This document shows, one piece after another, positions 24,445 through 35,752 of a stretch of 64,000 nt of DNA. How positions within the stretch are numbered: the stretch's first letter is position 1; each line of letters begins with the position of its first letter. A model generated the notes under the pieces. It was given only the letters and a program-made list of their open reading frames with translations. It searched no databases and was not told the DNA's origin. This stretch comes from Linaria vulgaris (taxonomy: Eukaryota; Streptophyta; Magnoliopsida; Lamiales; Plantaginaceae), in assembly GCA_948329865.1 (NCBI GenBank), contig OX415249.1:104662786-104726785 (forward strand), in the 5' to 3' direction. A program made the position numbers and the translations under genes.

Positions 24445-26907
24445 CTAATCGGCATGAGGTGGGATACTAGGCTGGGGGTTAGAAGGCTGAATCTCGTTAT
24501 TAAGCTCATATACAAAGTTTCGAAATTCAGCTACTGATTCTGGATCCAAAATGCCAAACTCCCCATCAAGCTGCTGCTGCGTCGGCTGCTGTAATGCTGC
24601 ATCCCCTCGACCCTGAGACCTCGGCCTACCCACATCCTGATACTGCACATCTCCTCGACCCTGAGACTGCGGTCTACCCACCTCCGGCTGCTGCACCTCC
24701 CCTCGCTCATGAGTCCTCGGCCTACTCATCTCATGGTACATCGCATCCCCTCGACCCTGGTGTGGTCGCTGATATGTCGTACGATGGGGCGGGTGCTGGT
24801 GAGACGACTCATGGTGTGTCCGCTGATATGTCGTATGCTCAGGCTCCCGCTCTCGACGAAGGATATGTGACGTGTCTGGGTAGTACATACCGCCCTCAGG
24901 GTATGGGTGGTAGTCATCATGATGCGGCGAGATGGATCTCGAGCGATGTGTATACTGTGTACTACCCTGAGGAGGTGGATGCGTACGCCGTGGGGTCAGA
25001 GAAGTGTGAGGCTGCGAACGCTGGGTAGGACTCCCTCGCCAAGCGGGCTGCGGCGGATGGTGGCGCTGTGTAGGCGAAATACTATGCATAACTACAGGAG
25101 AGCGAGTGACCGGTCTATCATCACCAGGAAAGGGATCGTCTAGACCCTCGGGTGGCGGTGGTCTATCCGGGTACGGCAAATCTAGGGGCTCCTGTTCGTT
25201 TTGCCTCGACATGTTTCTCAGACTATCCGTGAGTAGCTTGCTGTGCTCCCACTGTCGTAACGACCACTCGTACTGTTGCCTCAGCCCCGACTGATACGCC
25301 GCATAGGCTCGACGCTGCTCATCCCTCATCGCTGCATAACGTGCGATGTGCGCTGCCTCTCTATCCGCATAAGCACGAGCACTACTAGAGGCATCACCTC
25401 TGAAATGCGAATGGGTTTGTACCCCCATAACCGGACCAACTGCTGTGGTAGAAAATGTTTTAATCTGATTTTTCTTCATTGGTTGAGCCTTGAACCAGGT
25501 GTCGAAGTCCCATGGAGGCCATTTGCTCCTGTCTGGCCCATGTTTCCTCTGGAGCTCTTGCAGATATTTAAGCTGCAAAAAAAAAATGACAAATTCCAAA
25601 AATTCAATAAGTAAACTGTGGAATTTATAACTCTTAAATTATATTCATAGTAATAATAGATTATTTACCCAAGCCTGGTGAGCTTCATCTGATACCCACT
25701 CTTCCGTTATAACTCCTTCGCTATCTTTTGTTTCTTTCACTCGGCCAAGCTTGTATATCTTCGCTATCGGCAATTCTTTAATCGTAACACCCTCATCTTC
25801 AGCCTGATTCACAAAACAATTAAAAAATTAATACTAAAAATTTTAATACCACACCCTAATATGTACTTTAAGAACCAATTACCAAAAAAAAATATACCAC
25901 TTTTTCGGCCATTTCTTGGCCCGAATGCCTCCCACCAAACCAATTCCTCAATGGCGCCTTCTTCCTGTTGATCTTGGCTTTTTCGCTCCTATTCTTGTGT
26001 GCAGGCCCATCCCAATAATCATAAAAATCTTGCTCATGATTTTCTGGAATTCATATATCATGTCTATTACGATCTTCGCCGTTGTCCCTTATCGCCAACA
26101 TTATTCTCTTCAGTGAGTTCAAGCATTCGCTATAACGATTGTTGCCAATTGTCTTCCAAACATTCCTAACTTTATACTCGTCGGCTTCATCCCACTGATA
26201 TTGGCTCTGCGAATTTAAAATAATATAAATAATTAAAAACAAAAACATATGAAAAATAAACAACAATAAATGAAAAAAATATGTATTTTAATTAACTATT
26301 TTTAATATCTAATAAAAATTTCATTAAAAAAACTTACTTCAAATTCATTCCATGCGCTTTTCCTATAAGGTTCAGGAAAATCCTTGAATCGAAACCACGG
26401 GCCCTGACACAACTTCTTCAAAGTAGCAGAAATCGACGCACTAATGGCCGATTGGTCCCTCAACGCTCCAGTATATGGACAAAATGTGATCCACTGCCTA
26501 TGATCGCGGTCACTTGGTATAAGTGCCCCTCTGCCCTGCCCTCGAAGATTTCTCGGCTCATCGTCATCGGGGGAATGTGATGGTCCTACATCGGCGGGCC
26601 CTCGTTCCGATGTCGGCCTGTCTGAAGCAATAGACGATGTCGGCATGTCGGAACCTAAGGCATGCGGCGACTCGGTGGTGGCAGTGCTGATCGGTGGAAG
26701 AGGCTCTATCTCGAAGCCAGCAATAAACCCATACGGGTCATAGTGCGTAGGGTGAACCGGCATATCATCATCATCATCATCAAGTGGGTTAAACGGGTGG
26801 ACCGGGGGTCTACGTGGCTGCTGACTAGTAGATGCAGGTTCCTTCCCCGGACGCCTCCCCCTACAGGCTCCTCCACCCCTAGATGATCCCCGACCTCTAT
26901 CTGCCAT
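24445..26907 (-). pseudogene. Second CACTA gene (TNPA-like / plant transposase), one in-frame stop
   Basis: In known CACTA elements the second protein binds subterminal repeats and assists transposition. Exons read from the right are 26338-26907, 25898-26206, 25669-25803 and 24445-25572. All junctions are GT..AG in phase 0, giving 714 codons. The only break is a TGA at 26051-26053 (codon 242) in exon 2, after which the same frame continues with family-like text ('RSEKAKINRKK', 'EEWVSDEAHQAW', 'DFDTWFKAQP'). A C-to-T change in CGA would explain it. Residues 1-130 are rich in P, R, G and D. Exon 4 holds a helical stretch ('QQYEWSLRQWEHSKLL') and a long P/R/H/Q-rich tail. The domain resembles Pfam Transposase_24. 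If the stop is real, only about 241 aa are made. Confidence 0.85.
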
Positions 26908-27805
26908 CTAAATTATCCGACAAAAATATCAATATAATCCTCCTTATTTGCAAACAAGCCCAAACCTTCTTATTCCTAAAATATAATCTATTAAATACAT
27001 TCAACACAAAAATAAATTTAAACTTCGAATTAATAATCTAATTCCTAATTTTGTTTCAACAAATATTTTCTAAATTACAAATTAACCTCTAAAGTTCAAT
27101 AACCAAATACTCTACATATTTGCAAACAAGCCCAAACCTTCTAATTAATTACCTCATTCCTAAAATATACTCTATTAAATACATTCAACACCACAAAAAT
27201 TTTAAACTTTAATTCATTCCCCAAAAAACCACAAAAAATTCGAATTAATAATCTAATTCCTAATTTTGTTTCAAAAAATATTTTCTAAATTACAAAGCAA
27301 CCTCTAAAGTTCAATAACCAAATACTATACATATTTGCAAACAAGCCCAAACCTTCTAATTAATTACCACAAAAATTTTAAACTTCAAATTAGGACTATA
27401 ACTTTCTAAAAACTACTTTATCTACCCTCAAGTTTTGTTAACTACAAGTTATACCCCTAACCTTTTGTTAAACTACAAATTAAGCCCTAAATTCGCAATT
27501 AATTAAACAATTAAGCCCTAAAATTGCAATTACGCCCTAAAATCCCAATTAAATCCTAAAATTGCAATTAAACCCTAAAATCACAATTAATTAAACAATT
27601 AAGCCCTAATTATATTAAAATCGCAATTAACTACAAAACTATTTTAATATTACACATAACAACACAATAATCATATTCACATTAACAAATAACAACAAAA
27701 ATCAAAATTATAATAACAATTTCAAAATTGCTCAAATATAAATAATTGATGAAAAATACTATAAGTTACGTCAAATTAATCCTTGAGAAGAGTAGAATTG
27801 CTTAC
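26908..27805 (-). other. Probable leader intron of the second CACTA-1 gene
   Basis: On the minus strand a strong donor (CAACG/GTAAGC) lies at 27805 and an acceptor (TTTAG) directly precedes the ATG at 26907, giving an 898-bp leader intron. It is AT-rich. It contains diverged direct repeats of a segment beginning 'tgcaaacaagcccaaacctt' near 26949, 27120 and 27336, and a patch of short 'attaagccctaa'-type repeats at about 27460-27620. The presumed leader exon (about 27806-27900) carries a GT microsatellite and CGG repeats. Confidence 0.5.
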
Positions 27806-27861
27806 CGTTGTTTTTGGGTAATTTCCGGCGGTCAACGGTGGTCACGGTGGTGCGGCGGCGG

Positions 27862-27883
27862 CGTTTGTGTGTGTGTGTGTGTG
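27862..27883. repeat. (GT)n microsatellite in the leader exon
   Basis: About ten GT units follow a GGCGGCGGCG run, upstream of the minus-strand CACTA-1 gene. Confidence 0.85.
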
Positions 27884-27915
27884 CGCGAGTGACGAGCAGT
27901 AGGTTTTAATATTTT

Positions 27916-28335
27916 TGCATCGGTTTTATCCGATGCAAAAATATTAAAACAATTTTTTTTTATTTTTTTTAATCCTGCATCCGATAATTCCGATGCAGAG
28001 ATATTTTATATCTCTGCATCGGATTTTATCCGATGCAGGGGCCCTTGCATCCGAATTTTCGGATGCAGGGTCACTTGCATCCGAAAATTCGGATGCAGCC
28101 CACGTGGCTGCATCCGAATCATCGGATGCAAAGGCTGCATCCGATTTTTCGGATGCAGCCTTTCCGAGCCTAACTTTGCATCCGATTTTTCGGATGCAAA
28201 GCCAGCTGTTGCATAGAAATATTGCGATGCAATATAATTGCATCGCAATTTTTCAATTCAAACTATCTTGCATCCGAAAATAAAAATTTGGATGCAAGAT
28301 TTTCTATGCAATTGATATGATTTGTTGTATCAGTG
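27916..28335. repeat. CACTA-1 right palindrome array and terminal repeat
   Basis: At least eight palindromes of the GCATCCGA..TCGGATGC type lie here, matching array A at the other end. The terminal 30 bases mirror the left end ('tgcaatt' ... TTTGTTGTA) but are diverged, with extra bases before the final GTG. Confidence 0.85.
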
Positions 28336-28541
28336 GTCTGTTTGCACTTTGCCTTGGAGTCAAAACACTTTTAGTATTACTTAAGGAACACGTAAACAAC
28401 GCAGTAAACTAATAGAGTGAATTCGTAAGTTTATTAAGCATTTAGACACGGTCTAGAGTATCTTAATTTTAATAGCGTATGTTTGTAAATCTCGTGCCAC
28501 TGAATGAGATTTGAGTTACCTTTGGCAAAAGGCTCGTAGAC

Positions 28542-29324
28542 CGGCGCAATTTTTCTGTTCCCGGCCTCTGTGCCCTCCTCTGTTCCCTCAATGATATTTG
28601 GACACGTGTCAGTGCTGGTACACAAGAGATGTATGGGATAATAGCCTCGTTAATTTTCACGCGAATGCTTTTCTTCCTCACAGGGAAGAAAGAGAAAATG
28701 GGGAAAATGCACGGTCCAGTCCTTTAACCTTTAATGGTAGAAAGTATAAACTATGTATTAATGATAAAAAATAAAATAAATAAGACGTTAAGATTAACTG
28801 AAGCTTTTTCTGTATTCCACAGATTTCTCCATCTTCATTCATGTTTTTTTTTTTTTTTTTGAGTTTGGAATAAAAGAACTAACGAATAATAAATTAGTCA
28901 CGGGTTGATGGTAGAGAATGATAAGAATTTATTATTTCCAGAACAGGAACTTCAAATCGAATAGCTTTGATTTAATTATGAAACTATTTCAGATTTTATT
29001 TTTTTGCATTTCTCTTTTTGGATTCTTTTCTTCATTAGTTCTCAATTAAATATGCATAGCTTTGTCTTATTCGTGTAATTAATATGTTATGTGTTGCTAT
29101 TAATATAGACTAAGATTTCTGCAACCTATTGAGAATTTGAGGTTTGAGTTTCTGTATTTTCTTCATTTTCTCTGTCTTTTTGTGAGGAAGAAAATAATTC
29201 GCAGCCCAGAGAATTAAAGAGGCTATTATCCCACACATCTCTTGTGTACCAGCAGTGACACGTGTCCAAATATCATTGGGGGAACAGAGGAGGGCACAGA
29301 GGCCGGGAACAGAAAAATTGCGCT
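28542..29324. mobile_element. Mutator-like MITE with long terminal inverted repeats
   Basis: The ends are inverted copies of each other for about 165 bp (28544-28708 against 29155-29323), beginning GCGCAATTTTTCTGTTCC. The element is flanked on both sides by the 10-bp direct repeat GCTCGTAGAC (28532-28541 and 29325-29334), the duplication size typical of Mutator-like elements. The central 450 bp is AT-rich and holds no transposase. Similarity of the arms is high, so insertion was probably fairly recent. Confidence 0.85.
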
Positions 29325-29334
29325 GCTCGTAGAC

Positions 29335-32039
29335 TAGGTCTACTTAACTAAATCACGTTAAAATATGCGTCTATTATTCTACATTACTTCCAATTGCAAC
29401 TTTATCATATAGTTACAACCTATGTCACATAAGTCGTAAACGCGAGCGCGTGCGTGTGCGTGTGCGGGTGCGCCAGTTCGCTTATTTTCAAAAATTCACT
29501 TCTTAATGCGCCTCTAATGCGTCTATTAAAAAATATTAAAATATTAATAATATTAAGTAAATTTTTTAATATTAGGCAACAAAATGATTATTTCTCCCAA
29601 AACAATACTAATCATAAACAAGATAAGTCTTTTCATTCATCAAAATGTCAGTTTGTTCATCACAATATCTAAATTACTTGCTATTACATTCAGAAAATGA
29701 GTGACGTGGTGACATGCTATATTTCACTCACTTGCAAGCATCAACAAAATATATTATATCTTAAAAACTAAACTGCTAGTATTTATTATTTTGCTTACTT
29801 TTTTATATTTATATCTTAAAAACTTAACTACTATTTATATTTATATCTTAAAATTTTTGATATTATAATATTTTAAAACGTGATAAAAAAAGAAAATTCA
29901 AAAAAATAAGAATTCCATTAATTAAACTAGATTTTTATTTAATTAATAATTCAGAAAAAACTTCATCTTGATCAAACGATATAGATTTTCAGAAATTAAA
30001 TTTTTGCAACAAATCTAATTAATACATTTTAAGCTTGATGTTTTAATTCGAAATAGCTTTAAACAATTATGTCTGTTGAAAATATTCTGCTTTCTGAAAG
30101 TATATGTTAAATTTTTGTAAGTACAATTATTCTATTATGAACGAATTATTAAAAATGCCCATTTTGTTTGTTGTTTTGATGAAAATGCCCTAAAAATTAT
30201 ACGTGGCGGCGATGTGGCCGGCACGTGGACCAAATAGCCCAAATAATAGAGATTGGGTATTTTTGACAAGGTATACATATAGTTGCGGCATATTTTTGAA
30301 GCCCAAAATTCTTTTGGGTAGTTTTAGAAAAATGGCAAACTTAATGGGTAGATTTAAAAATTCCTCCAAATCTTAACTATATATGATTTTTGTTCATGTG
30401 AATTTCAAAAGTAAAAAAAAAAGGAAAAAAAAGGAAAAAAAAAAGAAAAAAAAGGAAAATTTGTGCACAAATTACGCATTTACACTTAATTCGCGAATTA
30501 GTATTTCTTAGTTCGTGAATTAGTATTTCTTGGTTCGCGAATTAGTATTTCTTAGTTCGCGAATTAGTATTTCTTAGTTCGCGAATTAGTATTTCTTAGT
30601 TCGCGAATTAGTAAATACTAATTCGCACTGGAGCGCCGCACGCGCACTCAATTCGTGAGTTCGCGAATCAAGCGCTAGTGCGTGAGGGGGGGTGCGCGAA
30701 TTATGTGACCTAGGTTACAACAGCTAATAAGACTTATAGAACGAACAAAGATCTTTCAATTGACATCACAAGTAGACAAAAGCCATCCGTTTCTATAATT
30801 TTGAATCTTTATAAATAATCTTAAGAACAATCTTTTTGATTGAATCTTTATTATCTATGTTCTTTGATCTTGAATTTATTGGTAATACTTGTGATACTAA
30901 AACAAATAAACTAAGTATATTATCATAGTATTTATTAAAATAAGAATTTAAAGTTATAATTAATATATGTAAAGTGATTTTAAGAAAAACTTCAAAAAAA
31001 AAAAAAAATACTATCCAATTCTCGTGTATATTTCAAGGTTGAAAGTATAATCACGACTTTTTTAAAAGTTCAATTAATAGTAAATATGAAAAATCATTAA
31101 ATTTCCCCGGAAAGTCATTGTACTACCAAACGCATAGAGAAATAAGGAATTTTATTTTTTTCATTAATTTTCCTATTTTCTTGACAACCAAACGGTATAT
31201 AACGTTTTTCTATATAGTAACAAGGGATATCTATGTCAACTCTGCAAGAAGTTTAGTCTAATTACAAATTAAAAGTGTTAACACTGTTGAAATGCTCATG
31301 CCGCAACTTTGAAAAATAAAAATAAAATAGAAATACAAATATCAAATTTATAGATTGATCACTTGGAAGCTTGAGTAGTTACAAATATACCTCCAAAATT
31401 ACCTAGAACAGTTTGTCACATGTTTTAAGCGAGGTCTATAAGCATATTTTGAAAGGAATTAAAAACCATGAATTTGCTTAGGTGCCTCCTAACTTATGAA
31501 CTAGAAAAAACAACCGCCAACAAAAGGAGTGCAACTTGCCGTAAGATTATCTGCAAAGTGCAAAGTCTTTTCAATTGCAAAATTTATTTATTTTTTCCAA
31601 ATTCTGAAGCGAAAGTATGGGGGTTTATCTAGACATAAGCCTCACTTCAGTAAATTAAGAGTCTCTTATCTCATTTTTGGTGTTCCACTTTGTGTTCCAC
31701 TAAACATCTATCAATTTATTTAATGTATTGTGTAATAGAACACAAATTGGCCGGTAGAACACCAAAAATTAGATAGAGAATCCTCTCCCAAATTAAAGAT
31801 CGCCTTCAATCCCTTCAATTTTGTCTCTCACCAAAGATTAAAGATAGTACTATCCATGCAATTTGGGTTTAAACTGAAATGAAGCCCTATGTTTTTGCTT
31901 AATATTCCTATTTCCTGCGAAGACAATTATCGAGGAAAGGATATATTCCTTTGTAAAGTTTCAAAGGCTTGGAGATTGGTTTCTTTCTATCATAAATTTG
32001 GCAACTTGACTAAACACGTCTTATCAAAGCAAGACATCA
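29335..32039. other. AT-rich intergenic DNA with simple repeats
   Basis: No gene was recognised. It holds a GC/GT-alternating patch at about 29438-29472, an A-rich tract with G interruptions at 30411-30462, and a 22-bp minisatellite (separate entry). A segment at 30130-30370 with 'aaatgccc', 'cacgtggacc' and 'gggta-tttt' words looks like a decayed MITE, but no ends were found. Confidence 0.4.
30490..30625. repeat. 22-bp minisatellite
   Basis: The unit TTCGCGAATTAGTATTTCTTAG repeats with an exact 22-bp spacing from starts at 30490, 30512, 30534, 30556 and 30578, with a partial sixth at 30600. The array then reverses ('tagtaaatactaattcgc'), so the last unit can fold on the first part of the array. 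Confidence 0.9.
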
Positions 32040-32168
32040 AGGCTTTTCTTTTTCTTTCTTTGAATGGTCTACTTCTCCTCTTTTATGTAATTTTGTATGA
32101 TGTTTTGGAGTATTGCTCATACTCCCTTTAATAAATATCTTTTTTCCGACCAAAAAAAAAAAAAAAAA
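32040..32168 (+). pseudogene. 3' end of a second L1-type LINE
   Basis: The block 'ttttggagtattgctcatactccc' closely matches the 3' end of the LINE at about 14510, and is followed by a 17-base poly(A) tract (32152-32168). Only the last part is recognisable, so this is a 5'-truncated insertion. Its start is uncertain and may lie further left. Confidence 0.6.
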
Positions 32169-32282
32169 CTAACAGATTATTCTTAAGAATATATATAGCT
32201 TGAGATTCTAACATATACCTAAATAGTTTTTGAAATATTCTGTTTGCCCCAGCACATAACATCACTACAAGGTTACAGGGTC

Positions 32283-32545
32283 TTTTGCAACCGCATTTGC
32301 GGTTGCAAAAGGCCCAAATCCGGTTGCAGATAGTCATTTGCAACCGCGATGCGGTTGCAGATGACGAGGTCTCGTAAAGCCTCGGTTACTTGTCATCCGC
32401 GACCGAATCGCGGTTGCAGATGCCCATCTGCGACCAGAAAATTTGCAACCGCGATGCGGTTGCAGAAAGTCCAGTAAGCATCTGCAACCGCAACGCGGTT
32501 GCAGAAAATATTCAACCCATTTGCAACCGCAACGCGGTTGCAAAT
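32283..32545. repeat. CACTA-2 left palindrome array
   Basis: Six palindromes of the TTGCAACCGCGATGCGGTTGCA type lie here; one copy is shortened (TCCGGTTGCAG) and one carries a GTCGC variant ('tgcgaccaga'). Confidence 0.9.
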
Positions 32546-32997
32546 GACCTGCGAACGAAAATAAAAAAAAACCAATAATATTCCGATAATTACCGAAATA
32601 TTATTGGTTTTGTTAAAATTACAAATAGATAATGGCAGCAAATCAATATAGTGAATATACAAGAACAAGTGTAATTAAATAACGAAAAACAATGAATAAA
32701 ATAAAATGAAAAATGAAAAAAAGTTGAACAAAAAAACATAAAGAAGAAGAGAAACAAAAAAGCAAAAAATGAAGTGTTAGGAGTTATTTGTTTTGGATTT
32801 GAAAAAGAAAACAAGAGAAGTGTTGGTGTTTTTTTATTTTTTGGATTTGGAAAAGAAAAGAAGAAAAGTGTTGGTTTGTTTTTTATTTTTTGGATTTGGA
32901 AAAAGAAGAGAAGTGTTGATGATTTTTTGGATTTGGAAAAAGAAGTGAAGTGTTGGTGATTTTTTGGATTTGAAAAAAGAAGAAAAGTGTTGGTGGG

Positions 32998-33005
32998 TAT
33001 ATATA
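32998..33005 (-). promoter_or_regulatory. TATA box inside CACTA-2 facing the left end
   Basis: On the minus strand this reads TATATATACCCACCAACAC followed by a long CT-rich leader. It lies between the two palindrome arrays and would drive a transcript through the left array to the left terminus. The 161-codon open frame on this strand (32590-33075) spans the TATA box and is low-complexity, so the transcript is probably non-coding. Confidence 0.4.
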
Positions 33006-33087
33006 GAAAATGGGGTGAAAATTTGAATTTTCGCGAAAATTCAAATTTCCCCCCCGAGGCCGCCCAAATTTTCAAAAATTTTGAACA

Positions 33088-33895
33088 ATTTGCAACCGCA
33101 ATGCGGTTGCAAATGCCCTCCTATAGGAATTTGCAACCGCATTGCGGTCCCAATAGCCCCTTTCTGCAACCGCACTGCGGTTGCAAAAGCTATTCATACA
33201 TGAAAATCGCAATTTTATGGGACTTTCTCAATGCGTTTCTGATTTTTAACAACAAATTTCAATGCTACATGTGATATAAACTAATAAATGGTTACACAAC
33301 AAGTATTTGAAGAATGAAAGAGTAGATTGAATGTGAAATGATCGAATGAGTTATTAGACCATGCATGAACATATTGTATGTTCTATTTACTACTCATCAT
33401 CATATTTCTTCTTGTTATTATGATTTGCTTCACTAATAATATGATTAATTGATTGAATTAGTAGATAAATTTTTCACATTACGTTTATTCCTATATGTAT
33501 CTAGTGATGATATATATATGTGTGTATACAAACGTTATCGTTTGAAATCATAGATATCACGGCTTGTCCCACATATCAAATTCTTGAAATTGTTATGAGG
33601 ATTGTAATTATGGTTGTTTTTATCATTATTAGGATAGTTATCAACCAAAATAACAATGTGGCACCTCAAATCATCAAAAAAATGGCATTTTAAAAGTATG
33701 AATGTTTTCAGCAATCGCATTGCGGTTGCAAATACTAGCTTTTGCAACCGCATTGCGGTTGCAAATACTAGCTTTTGCAACCGCGATGCGGTTGCAAATG
33801 CCCTCCTATAGGAATTTGCAACCGCATTGCGGTTGCAAATGCCCTCCTACAGAAATTTTCAACTGCATTGCGGTTGCAAATTTCCGGTCGCAAAA
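33088..33895. repeat. CACTA-2 right palindrome array in two clusters
   Basis: One cluster is at 33088-33190 and one at 33710-33895, built from TTGCAACCGCAATGCGGTTGCAAA and near variants. The block 'gccctcctataggaattt' recurs between palindromes in both clusters. The 520 bp between the clusters is AT-rich and has no gene. Confidence 0.85.
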
Positions 33896-34176
33896 GACCT
33901 GGAAATCTTGTAGTGCATTATTAAAAACTAAAAACGCATAACCTTTTATAAGTATCGTAATTAGTTCGATTTCATGCAGCAAGTAATGACATCAAGTTTG
34001 ATGCGTTATCATATATTATAATATCAAGTTACTGTTCCACAAACATGCTTTGATTGAACGCTTGTCAAAAGAACTTAGCTTAAAGTCTTAGTATAGTTAT
34101 AAAGATACATTTTATATTATTCCAGCAACTTCACTTGAAAGTAACTTATCATACATACTGATCGAGAATCGTTGTG

Positions 34177-34183
34177 TATAAAT
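34177..34183 (+). promoter_or_regulatory. Probable TATA box of the protease gene
   Basis: TATAAAT lies 84 bp before the start codon, which gives a leader of about 60 bases rich in C, A and T. Confidence 0.6.
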
Positions 34184-34266
34184 TCCTCTAAGATCACTTG
34201 ATTTTTCATCATCACATCTTCATTCAATCCAACTACCTAATATTTCTTCTATTCTGAACCTTTAAC

Positions 34267-35663
34267 ATGGCTTTCTCTTTATTTTCCAAGCTCTCTTTTT
34301 TTGCAACATTCATGATACTATGTTTTGTTGCAGCAATGGCTCACGAGTACTCAATCGTGGGATACTCGCCTGAGGATTTAACATGCATCGATAAACTCAT
34401 CAATCTCTTCGAGTCGTGGATTGATAAACATGAGAAGAAGTACAAGAGCCTTGAAGAGAAGTTGCATAGGTTTGAGATATTTAAGGATAATTTAGATCAC
34501 ATTCACGAGAAGAATAAGGTTGTTAGTAACTATTGGCTTGGCCTTAATGAGTTTGCTGACATGACCCACGACGAATTCAAAAACATGTATTTGGGACTTA
34601 AAGCTGATCAAATGCCTAGAAGAAATGAATCCCCAGAAGAATTTAAGTATCGGGATTTCGAGGTTTTGCCCAAGTCGGTGGACTGGAGAAAGAAAGGAGC
34701 TGTTGCTCGTGTCAAGAACCAGGGTTCATGTGGTAAGTTTATTTGATCAAAATCTTGGATCCACCGTAACAACTTTTTGCTCTCAACTTTTAAGGATGTG
34801 AAATCTTAAAAACTAGGAGTATAGTTTTAGAAACTTTTTAACGATTAAATCTTTCATAAAACTTTGCAGGCAGTTGCTGGGCATTCTCGACTGTGGCTGC
34901 AGTGGAAGGCATAAACCAAATTGTGACAGGAAATTTAACCGAATTATCCGAACAAGAACTTATAGATTGTGACACAACTTTTAACAATGGTTGCAATGGA
35001 GGTCTAATGGATTATGCATTTTCCTTTATTGTTTCCAATGGTGGGCTTCACAAGGAAGATGACTACCCATACTTGATGGAAGAAGGCACATGTGGAGAAA
35101 GCAAGGTAGTTGAAACTATACAGTATTGGATAATTATTTGCTACACTTCAAATTGATCTTTCCTATTAACATTTTTTCTTCTTTGAAGGATGTTTCATCG
35201 GAGGTAGTCACGATTACCGGATACCATGATGTTCCTGCTAATGACGAACAAAGTCTCTTGAAGGCACTTGCAAACCAACCACTAAGCGTGGCCATTGAAG
35301 CTTCCGGCAGGGACTTCCAGTTTTACAGTGGAGTAAGTATTTTAAAAAACTTTAACTCGATTCGTTCAATGAAAATTCTTGGATACCATGTTAAGCATAG
35401 CGAATTTTATGCATTGATGGGGTAACGAAGCAAGGCGCTTTTTGCAGGGTGTGTTTGACGGGCACTGTGGAACAGAGCTTGATCACGGGGTGGCAGCCGT
35501 AGGATATGGATCGAGTAAAGGATCCGACTACATAATCGTGAAGAATTCATGGGGACCAAAATGGGGAGAAAAAGGTTTCATTAGGATGAAGAGGAACACT
35601 GGGAAGCCTGCAGGGATCTGTGGCATTAACAAAATGGCATCCTTCCCTATCAAAACTAAGTGA
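34267..35663 (+). CDS. Papain-type cysteine protease, XCP1/XCP2-like, four exons, intact
   Basis: A secreted or vacuolar C1A peptidase; family members XCP1 and XCP2 degrade the contents of maturing xylem vessels. Exons are 34267-34732, 34870-35105, 35189-35332 and 35448-35663, all with GT..AG introns. The total is 1062 bp, 353 aa, close to the XCP length. Residues 1-25 look like a signal peptide. The propeptide has the ERFNIN helix (about 61-82, 'RFEIFKDNL') and a 'GLNEFADMTHDEF' block. The mature enzyme starts near 134 (LPKSVDWR). Catalytic residues are Q152 and C158 (QGSCGSCWAF), H295 (LDHGVAAVGY) and N315 (VKNSWG). The GCNGG motif is present. The first intron interrupts the codon for G156, just before the active-site cysteine. 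It is the only intact host gene recognised here. CACTA-2 lies in its upstream region. Confidence 0.95.
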
Positions 35664-35746
35664 AAACTTTCGCTTTGAATTCTAAACATCTTATGTTTCA
35701 GTTTGTTTCCATTCTAATATTGTTAATTTTAGTACAACTTATTCCT

Positions 35747-35752
35747 AATAAA
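35747..35752 (+). terminator. Poly(A) signal of the protease gene
   Basis: AATAAA lies 84 bp after the stop codon, in T-rich sequence. Confidence 0.6.

Larger units (their letters stand above)
17500..28335 (+). mobile_element. CACTA-1: full-size CACTA (En/Spm) DNA transposon
   Basis: The left end is CACTACAACAAAACGC at 17500, with 'gat' just outside. The right end near 28335 is a diverged match in reverse complement (TTTGTTGTATCAGTG), with three extra bases before the final GTG. I therefore cannot confirm a 3-bp target duplication. Between the ends are palindrome-rich subterminal arrays, a TNPD-like transposase gene (20504-24178, +) and a convergent second gene (24445-26907, -) separated by 266 bp. 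Size, gene pair, ends and subterminal repeats together fit an originally autonomous CACTA element. The broken second gene and damaged right end suggest it no longer moves by itself. Confidence 0.9.
32263..33915. mobile_element. CACTA-2: 1.65-kb non-autonomous CACTA element
   Basis: It begins CACTACAAGGTTACAGGGTC and ends with the matching inverted sequence (GACCTGGAAATCTTGTAGTG). A 3-bp duplication CAT flanks both ends (32260-32262 and 33916-33918). Both subterminal regions carry palindromes built on TGCAACCGC..GCGGTTGCA. The middle has no transposase. It holds AT-rich sequence, five imperfect copies of a 'gtgttggtg..ttttttggatttgg' unit (32770-32990) and a minus-strand TATA box. The intact ends and duplication suggest recent insertion. 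It ends 352 bp before the protease start codon. Confidence 0.92.

Noticed and set aside
24594..25614. Plus-strand open frames of 60-144 codons
   Set aside because: They are shadows of the P/R-rich last exon of the CACTA-1 minus-strand gene.
26051..26053. Hidden intron that would remove the TGA in the CACTA-1 second gene
   Set aside because: The only nearby GT..AG pair around the stop would make an intron of about 28 bp, too short for a plant; the frame continues unchanged after the stop.
32590..33075. 161-codon open frame on the minus strand of CACTA-2
   Set aside because: It is low-complexity (F, K, S, N, P), built from five imperfect DNA repeats, and starts upstream of the TATA box it would need.
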